Shown: positions 32,069 to 32,310 of the stretch, piece after piece | Layout: each line of letters begins with the position of its first letter | Numbering within the stretch: the stretch's first letter is position 1 | DNA from: Streptomyces sp. T39 | GTDB lineage: Bacteria > Actinomycetota > Actinomycetes > Streptomycetales > Streptomycetaceae | Length of the DNA: 32,310 nt | Assembly (NCBI RefSeq): GCF_008042045.1 | Contig: NZ_RDBP01000050.1 | Location: 55 to 32,364 of the forward strand | Reading direction: 5' to 3' | The notes under the pieces: generated by a model | The model's database searches: none | What the model was told of the DNA's origin: nothing | The model's input: only the letters and a program-made list of their open reading frames with translations | Position numbers and translations under genes: made by a program

Positions 32069-32310
32069 TCAGGTCAGGCGCAGCAGGGCCGCGGCGTTGG
32101 CGCCGCGCACGGCGTGGAACTGGTCCGCGGGAAGGCGGGCCGCGCGCAGCGCGGCGACGGGGTCCTCACTCCCCATGTCGAACGGGAAGTCGGAGCCCAG
32201 CAGGACCCGTTCGGCGCCCGCGACGCGGACCAGTTCCCGCAGCACATGAGGGTCGTGGACGAGGGAGTCGAACCAGATCCGGCGCAGATAGCTGCTCGGC
32301 AGGTGGGCAC
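32069..32310 (-). CDS. Amidohydrolase (ACMSD-like TIM-barrel) C-terminal part, cut by window edge
   Basis: The frame is open to the right edge and ends at TGA 32069-32071. About 79 residues are visible, including IWFDSLVHDPHVLRELVRV, then AGAERVLLGSDFPFDMGSED and GANAAALLRL. The GSDFPF motif with its aspartate is the last metal or catalytic site of ACMSD-type decarboxylases and hydrolases (amidohydrolase_2). It would decarboxylate an aromatic acid or cleave a ring-fission product in the same pathway. The start and most of the barrel lie outside the window. Confidence 0.85.
   Translation of the reverse strand, partial: AHLPSSYLRRIWFDSLVHDPHVLRELVRVAGAERVLLGSDFPFDMGSEDPVAALRAARLPADQFHAVRGANAAALLRLT

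Overview
The window looks like chromosomal DNA from a Streptomyces-type actinomycete. The evidence is very high GC, third positions almost always G or C, many GTG starts, and ATGA/GTGA gene overlaps. It also carries actinomycete families: PF04672 methyltransferase, DUF5753 regulator plus DUF397 protein, a DmdR/IdeR-type iron box, and one rare TTA (bldA) codon. About 36 genes or gene remnants can be supported. I saw no rRNA, tRNA, CRISPR array, transposase or prophage gene.

Layout. 0-5.1 kb: a PucR-family regulator beside a fold-type III PLP decarboxylase, then two SAM methyltransferases. 5.2-9.4 kb: a NarL-type two-component pair divergent from an ABC-2 exporter (ATPase plus permease). 9.4-12.5 kb: a GNAT acetyltransferase, a small HAD-like protein, and a WhiJ/AbaA-type regulatory triad (HATPase, XRE-DUF5753, DUF397). 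12.5-17.3 kb: a seven-helix membrane protein, an SMI1/KNR4 protein, an isochorismatase-like hydrolase, an N-formylglutamate amidohydrolase-like protein and a PPOX protein. 17.3-22.9 kb: an iron locus with a fused FhuB-like permease, a lipoprotein binding protein, an ATPase and a DUF2470 gene. Two near-consensus iron boxes lie upstream of the ATPase operon and of the DUF2470 gene. 22.9-25.6 kb: a small membrane protein, a spore photoproduct lyase-like radical SAM protein and a FabH-like ketosynthase. 25.8-27.1 kb: a scar with the N-terminus of a CpnT-like WXG100 protein and the C-terminus of a DHA2 drug transporter. 27.1-32.3 kb: a compact minus-strand catabolic operon that runs off the right edge. 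It encodes an amidohydrolase, extradiol-type dioxygenase, FAH-family enzyme, two SDRs and both subunits of a 3-oxoacid CoA-transferase. It looks like ring cleavage followed by side-chain processing and CoA activation.

The strongest anomaly lies between the iron ABC operon and the DUF2470 gene. A 232-bp patch (21977-22208) is made of two perfect inverted copies: 137 bp of the neighbouring ATPase gene and 96 bp of the neighbouring DUF2470 gene, joined head to tail. It has replaced the natural 3' end of the DUF2470 gene. This is either a very recent template-switch rearrangement or an assembly chimera. A second anomaly is an SDR in the catabolic operon whose YxxxK motif reads HxxxE, so it is probably a pseudo-enzyme or has another role.

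All family calls come from reading the translated sequence by eye; no database search was run. Start codons were chosen by family fit, Shine-Dalgarno sequence and overlaps, and are less certain than the calls.
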